64,000 nucleotides of DNA from Pacificispira sp033344895 (lineage in GTDB: Bacteria; Pseudomonadota; Alphaproteobacteria; UBA8366; Aestuariispiraceae), in assembly GCA_965229685.1 (NCBI GenBank), contig OZ245920.1, positions 2,108,001-2,172,000 of the forward strand. The letters run 5' to 3'. This document shows positions 61,117-64,000 of this stretch, piece after piece. The stretch's first letter is position 1; each line of letters opens with the position of its first letter. Position numbers and translations under genes: made by a program. A model generated the notes under the pieces. That model saw only the letters and a program-made list of their open reading frames with translations. It was not told the DNA's origin and did no database searches.

Positions 61117-61428
61117 ATGGAAACCTTCCCGAAGAAACGACTGTCCATCATCATCGAAGCGCCCTTTCTCAACAGGCTGCTGGATATTCTCGATGACGTC
61201 GAGGTGCCGGGATATACGGCACTTCCCGCACTCGCCGGGCGCGGAACACGCGGATCCTGGCGCCGCGACAGCCTGTCATCGGATGCCGGGCGCATGGTTC
61301 AGGTCCTGATCGTCCTGGACAAGGACAAGGTCCCGAAGGTCCTGGACGCGGTGCGAAAGGTACTGGACCGGCAGATGGGTATCGTCTCGCTTTCCGATGT
61401 CGAGGTTCTGCGGCCGGATAAGTTCTAA
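61117..61428 (+). CDS. SbtB-like PII-family protein
   Basis: A 103-residue ferredoxin-fold protein of the PII superfamily. It keeps a PII-like beta-alpha-beta pattern (LSIIIEAPFLNRLLDILDD and VQVLIVLDKDKVPKVLDAVR) with a short T-loop region around TALPALAGRGTRGSW. The C-terminal cysteine loop of cyanobacterial SbtB is absent. Such proteins bind adenine nucleotides and regulate SbtA. The gene is nine bases after sbtA. Confidence 0.82.
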   Translation: METFPKKRLSIIIEAPFLNRLLDILDDVEVPGYTALPALAGRGTRGSWRRDSLSSDAGRMVQVLIVLDKDKVPKVLDAVRKVLDRQMGIVSLSDVEVLRPDKF

Positions 61429-61502
61429 ACGGATGAAACCTATACACCCTTACCCGTTTCCGCCTTCCCCTTCCCCAGCGACTCGTCTATACGCGGACGG
61501 TC

Positions 61503-62669
61503 ATGTCCAGTTCGATAATCGCTTCTACCGACGCCTTGTCCGCCTATTGCGAAAGCATCGCCGACGCCCCCTGGGTGACGGTCGATACCGAATTCATGCG
61601 CGACAAGACCTATTGGCCAAAACTTTGCCTGATTCAGATTTCGGCTCCGGAAGCGGGTACCGAGCGCGCCATCGACCCCATGGCGGACGGGATCGACCTT
61701 GCCCCGCTGTTTGCCATCATGCGCGACCGACAGGTCGTGAAGGTCTTTCATGCCGCGCGCCAGGATCTGGAAATCTTCTATAACCTGATGGGCGAAGTAC
61801 CGGCACCGCTGTTCGACACCCAGGTCGCGGCGATGGTCTGCGGCTTCGGCGATCAGGTCGGCTATGAAGGCCTGGTCAAGAAGATCTGCCGCCAGGAGTT
61901 GGACAAGTCCTCTCGCTTTACCGATTGGGCCCATCGCCCACTCACCGACCGACAGATGAAGTACGCCCTTTCGGACGTAACGCATCTGCGCGATATTTAC
62001 CTCTATCTTGATGAATCGCTGCGGAAGACCGGCCGGTCGCATTGGTTGGAAGAGGAAATGGCAATCCTGTCCAGCGCGGAAACGTATCGAAACGACCCCG
62101 ATGATGCCTGGCGCAGGGTCAAGGTACGGGGCGGCAAGCCGCGTTTTCTCCAGATCGTTCGTGAAGTCGCCGCCTGGCGCGAGACCGAGGCCCAGGCCCG
62201 AGACCTGCCGCGCAACCGCATCATCAAGGACGATTCGCTGCTGGATATCGCCGGCAGCGCCCCAAAGTCGCTGGACGATCTGTCGCGTATTCGCGGTCTG
62301 AGCCGCGGCTTTGCCGAAGGGAAATTGGGCAAGGGATTGCTGGACGCGGTGGCGCGCGCCATGGCCGTGCAGAAGGAAGACCTTCCCAAACCGCCGAAGC
62401 AGGAACGTCCGCCGCCCGGACTTGGGCCGGTCACGGACCTCCTGAAGGTCCTGCTCAAGCGCAATTGTGAATCCGCCGGTGTCGCTTCCAGACTGATCGC
62501 CAACGGCGAGGATCTGGAGCGGATTGCAGCGGATGACAACGCGCCGGTTGCGGCCCTTTCCGGCTGGCGGCGGGAACTGTTTGGTGACGATGCACTGGCC
62601 CTGAAGCGCGGGGAGATCGCGCTGACTTGTGGTGCAAACGGGATCGACGTGATCCGGAGGGAGAACTGA
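61503..62669 (+). CDS. rnd: Ribonuclease D
   Basis: A 388-residue 3'-5' exonuclease that trims tRNA and other RNA precursors. The DEDD site is present: Asp28 and Glu30 in TVDTEFMRDKTYWP, Asp88 in VFHAARQDLEIF and the Tyr/Asp of MKYALSDVTHLRDIYLY. A C-terminal HRDC domain (near 210-285, SLLDIAGSAPKSLDDLSRIR) follows. The length is typical. Confidence 0.95.
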   Translation: MSSSIIASTDALSAYCESIADAPWVTVDTEFMRDKTYWPKLCLIQISAPEAGTERAIDPMADGIDLAPLFAIMRDRQVVKVFHAARQDLEIFYNLMGEVPAPLFDTQVAAMVCGFGDQVGYEGLVKKICRQELDKSSRFTDWAHRPLTDRQMKYALSDVTHLRDIYLYLDESLRKTGRSHWLEEEMAILSSAETYRNDPDDAWRRVKVRGGKPRFLQIVREVAAWRETEAQARDLPRNRIIKDDSLLDIAGSAPKSLDDLSRIRGLSRGFAEGKLGKGLLDAVARAMAVQKEDLPKPPKQERPPPGLGPVTDLLKVLLKRNCESAGVASRLIANGEDLERIAADDNAPVAALSGWRRELFGDDALALKRGEIALTCGANGIDVIRREN

Positions 62670-62670
62670 G

Positions 62671-63915
62671 ATGCGCATTGCGGCAGCGATCGGGGCGGTA
62701 ATCCTGTTGGTCGGACTAGGTCTGGCCGCGCGCTATTTCGCGACCGACGACGGTACTTCCCTGGATCTGACGGACCTGCCGACCCCGCAGCCTCAGGCAA
62801 CGTCCCCGGAGACATCGGATGCGGGTGGACAGGTTGCGCAAACTCCGCCGTTGCCGCCGGCCCAGCCAGAAGGCAGTGACCTGCCGCCGCTGCCCGGCCA
62901 GGACGGCGCGTCGGGCACGCAGCCGCAGCAGAACGCCATGGAGTCGGCACCGATGATGTCGGAGGAGGAAGGGCCTCTGCGCTTCTCGATGCCGCTCGAC
63001 TGCCCGGTCTACGGCGAGGACTGCTACATCCTCAACTATGTCAATGCCGGGCTGGAAACCGATCCCCGGGATTATTCCTGCGGATCGCTGACCTATGCCG
63101 AACATCGCGGCACGGATTTCCGTCTGCTGACGGAACGCCAGATGCAGGCGGGCGTCAGCGTGCTGGCCGCCGCCCCCGGCACTGTCGAACAGGCTCACGA
63201 CGGCATGCCCGACGCAAACTACCGCCTGTTCGGCCGCGCGGCTGTCGCCGATCGCGGCCTGGGCAATCGCGTCGTCATCGATCATGGCGACGGCATCAAG
63301 ACCATCTACGGTCATCTGAAACGCGGCAGCGTCGCCGTCAGTGCGGGCGACGTCGTCGCGCGCGGTCAGATGATCGGCCAGGTCGGCATGTCCGGACTGA
63401 CAGAGTTTCCCCATGTCCACTTCGAAGTCAGCGAACTGGGCAGTTTTGTCGATCCCTTTACCAGCGCCCTGCGTCACGAGGGGTGCGGCCTCGCCGGGGA
63501 TTCGATGTGGCAGCCCGAAACTCTCGCCAAGCTTCGCTATCTCCGGACCGTCGTCATTCGCTCCGGCTTTGCGGATGAGACCCTCAACCGGGCTGCGGTC
63601 GAATATGGCCTGTTCAACAACGGACCGATCTCCGCCAATGCGACGGCCCTCGTTCTGCATGTCTATGTGGCAGGCATACAGGAGGGCGATGCCTTCGTGG
63701 CGGAAATCACGGACCCGACGGGCGCCCGCTTCGTCAAATCTGGTAGCGCGTTCAGCCAGTTCCGGCAGTCCCGCCTGTTCGCCATTGGAAAGCAGGATCT
63801 GATCGATCCCCTTGTCCCGGGCATCTATACAGGTGAGTTCCGGTACTATCGCAAAGACGCAAGCGGTGAGCCGGTCCTGTTGCTGACGGTCAACGAATCC
63901 GTGGAAGTCCGCTGA
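62671..63915 (+). CDS. M23 family metallopeptidase, membrane-anchored
   Basis: A 414-residue envelope protein. Residues 4-25 form a signal-anchor helix (AAAIGAVILLVGLGLAARYF), followed by a Pro/Gln-rich linker to about 100 and an M23/LytM domain. Unlike the NlpD-like protein in this window, its metal site is complete: HRGTD (H-x3-D) and HVHF (H-x-H), with GNRVVIDHGDGIKTIYGHL between. It is therefore probably an active peptidoglycan peptidase. Residues from ~300 form an extra C-terminal domain. It starts one base after the rnd stop. Confidence 0.88.
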   Translation: MRIAAAIGAVILLVGLGLAARYFATDDGTSLDLTDLPTPQPQATSPETSDAGGQVAQTPPLPPAQPEGSDLPPLPGQDGASGTQPQQNAMESAPMMSEEEGPLRFSMPLDCPVYGEDCYILNYVNAGLETDPRDYSCGSLTYAEHRGTDFRLLTERQMQAGVSVLAAAPGTVEQAHDGMPDANYRLFGRAAVADRGLGNRVVIDHGDGIKTIYGHLKRGSVAVSAGDVVARGQMIGQVGMSGLTEFPHVHFEVSELGSFVDPFTSALRHEGCGLAGDSMWQPETLAKLRYLRTVVIRSGFADETLNRAAVEYGLFNNGPISANATALVLHVYVAGIQEGDAFVAEITDPTGARFVKSGSAFSQFRQSRLFAIGKQDLIDPLVPGIYTGEFRYYRKDASGEPVLLLTVNESVEVR

Positions 63916-63934
63916 CGGCGCCGCATTCGGCGTT

Positions 63935-64000
63935 TCAGGCCAGCCGGTCGATTTCCGGCGAAAGGGTCATCGCCTTTGCCAGCGTGGAGAAGCGACGCTC
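63935..64000 (-). CDS. C-terminal 21 codons of a gene cut by the window edge
   Basis: Reading in from base 64000, the frame ends ERRFSTLAKAMTLSPEIDRL-A and TGA at 63937-63935. The ending is reminiscent of the tail of exopolyphosphatase (Ppx), a gene that often lies next to rnd in alphaproteobacteria, but 21 residues do not allow a firm call. Confidence 0.35.
   Translation of the reverse strand, partial: ERRFSTLAKAMTLSPEIDRLA

Noticed and set aside
61440..62678. Minus-strand open frame of 412 codons
   Set aside because: Antisense to ribonuclease D, whose DEDD residues are clear.
1..64000. tRNA/rRNA genes, CRISPR arrays and insertion sequences
   Set aside because: Intergenic spaces were read for cloverleaf-like arms, regularly spaced repeats and terminal inverted repeats with transposase frames; none was found. 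A covariance-model scan would settle the RNA question.

Overview
The window is GC-rich (around 60% by eye), densely coded and reads as a free-living alphaproteobacterium of the broad Rhodospirillales type. This rests on conserved housekeeping blocks (tatABC-serS-surE-pcm-nlpD; scpAB-nagZ-SPOR-argS-dgt-erpA-xth; glnB-glnA) and on two TRAP transporters. I saw no rRNA, tRNA, CRISPR array, insertion sequence or intact prophage. The genus cannot be named from the sequence alone.

Layout. (a) 1-8.0 kb: a minus-strand operon of 3-hydroxyanthranilate 3,4-dioxygenase and a TRAP transporter (DctP, DctQ, partial DctM) with a divergent LysR regulator. Next come an aspartate-dehydrogenase-family enzyme, a lone molybdenum hydroxylase large subunit and a DapA-superfamily aldolase/lyase; this is an accessory catabolic island. 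(b) 8.1-17.1 kb: a seven-gene minus-strand operon (amidohydrolase, TRAP DctQ/DctM/DctP, PuuA/GlnT-type gamma-glutamyl ligase, aldehyde dehydrogenase, iron alcohol dehydrogenase) with a divergent RpiR regulator. Together the genes look like import, gamma-glutamylation, two-step oxidation and hydrolysis of an amine or amino alcohol. (c) 17.1-32.3 kb: core functions on the minus strand (NlpD-like factor, Pcm, SurE, SerS, Tat translocase, an orphan FbpC-like ATPase, ScpA/ScpB, NagZ, SPOR protein, ArgS, Dgt), then ErpA and exonuclease III on the plus strand.

(d) 32.3-42.0 kb: a glycosyltransferase-like protein, a Sel1-repeat protein and an M81 peptidase. They are followed by a tight plus-strand trio: a 2OG-Fe(II)/phytanoyl-type dioxygenase, a histidine/phenylalanine ammonia-lyase homologue without the Ala-Ser-Gly cofactor tripeptide, and a SAM methyltransferase. 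I consider this trio the best candidate for an undescribed system. It converges on an ilvD-ureohydrolase-GNAT operon. (e) 42-49.8 kb: glnB-glnA behind a good sigma-54 promoter, a DUF457-type membrane protein, a 27-codon ORF ending in a terminator, a threonine-dehydratase-like enzyme, a PAS protein, an alpha/beta hydrolase, a VWA protein and a small membrane coiled-coil protein.

(f) 49.8-57.4 kb: a DgcA-like flavin/Fe-S oxidoreductase, a gene carrying a secretion-associated beta domain followed by what looks like a truncated second gene, a D-2-hydroxyacid dehydrogenase, GlpD and AspS. (g) 57.6-64 kb: an ABC transmembrane half without its ATPase, a small excisionase-type regulator, NhaA, an SbtA-SbtB bicarbonate transporter/PII-like pair, RNase D, an M23 peptidase and a gene fragment at the edge.

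Functional names come from motifs and remembered family features, not from database searches. Pathway assignments for the accessory islands are inference.
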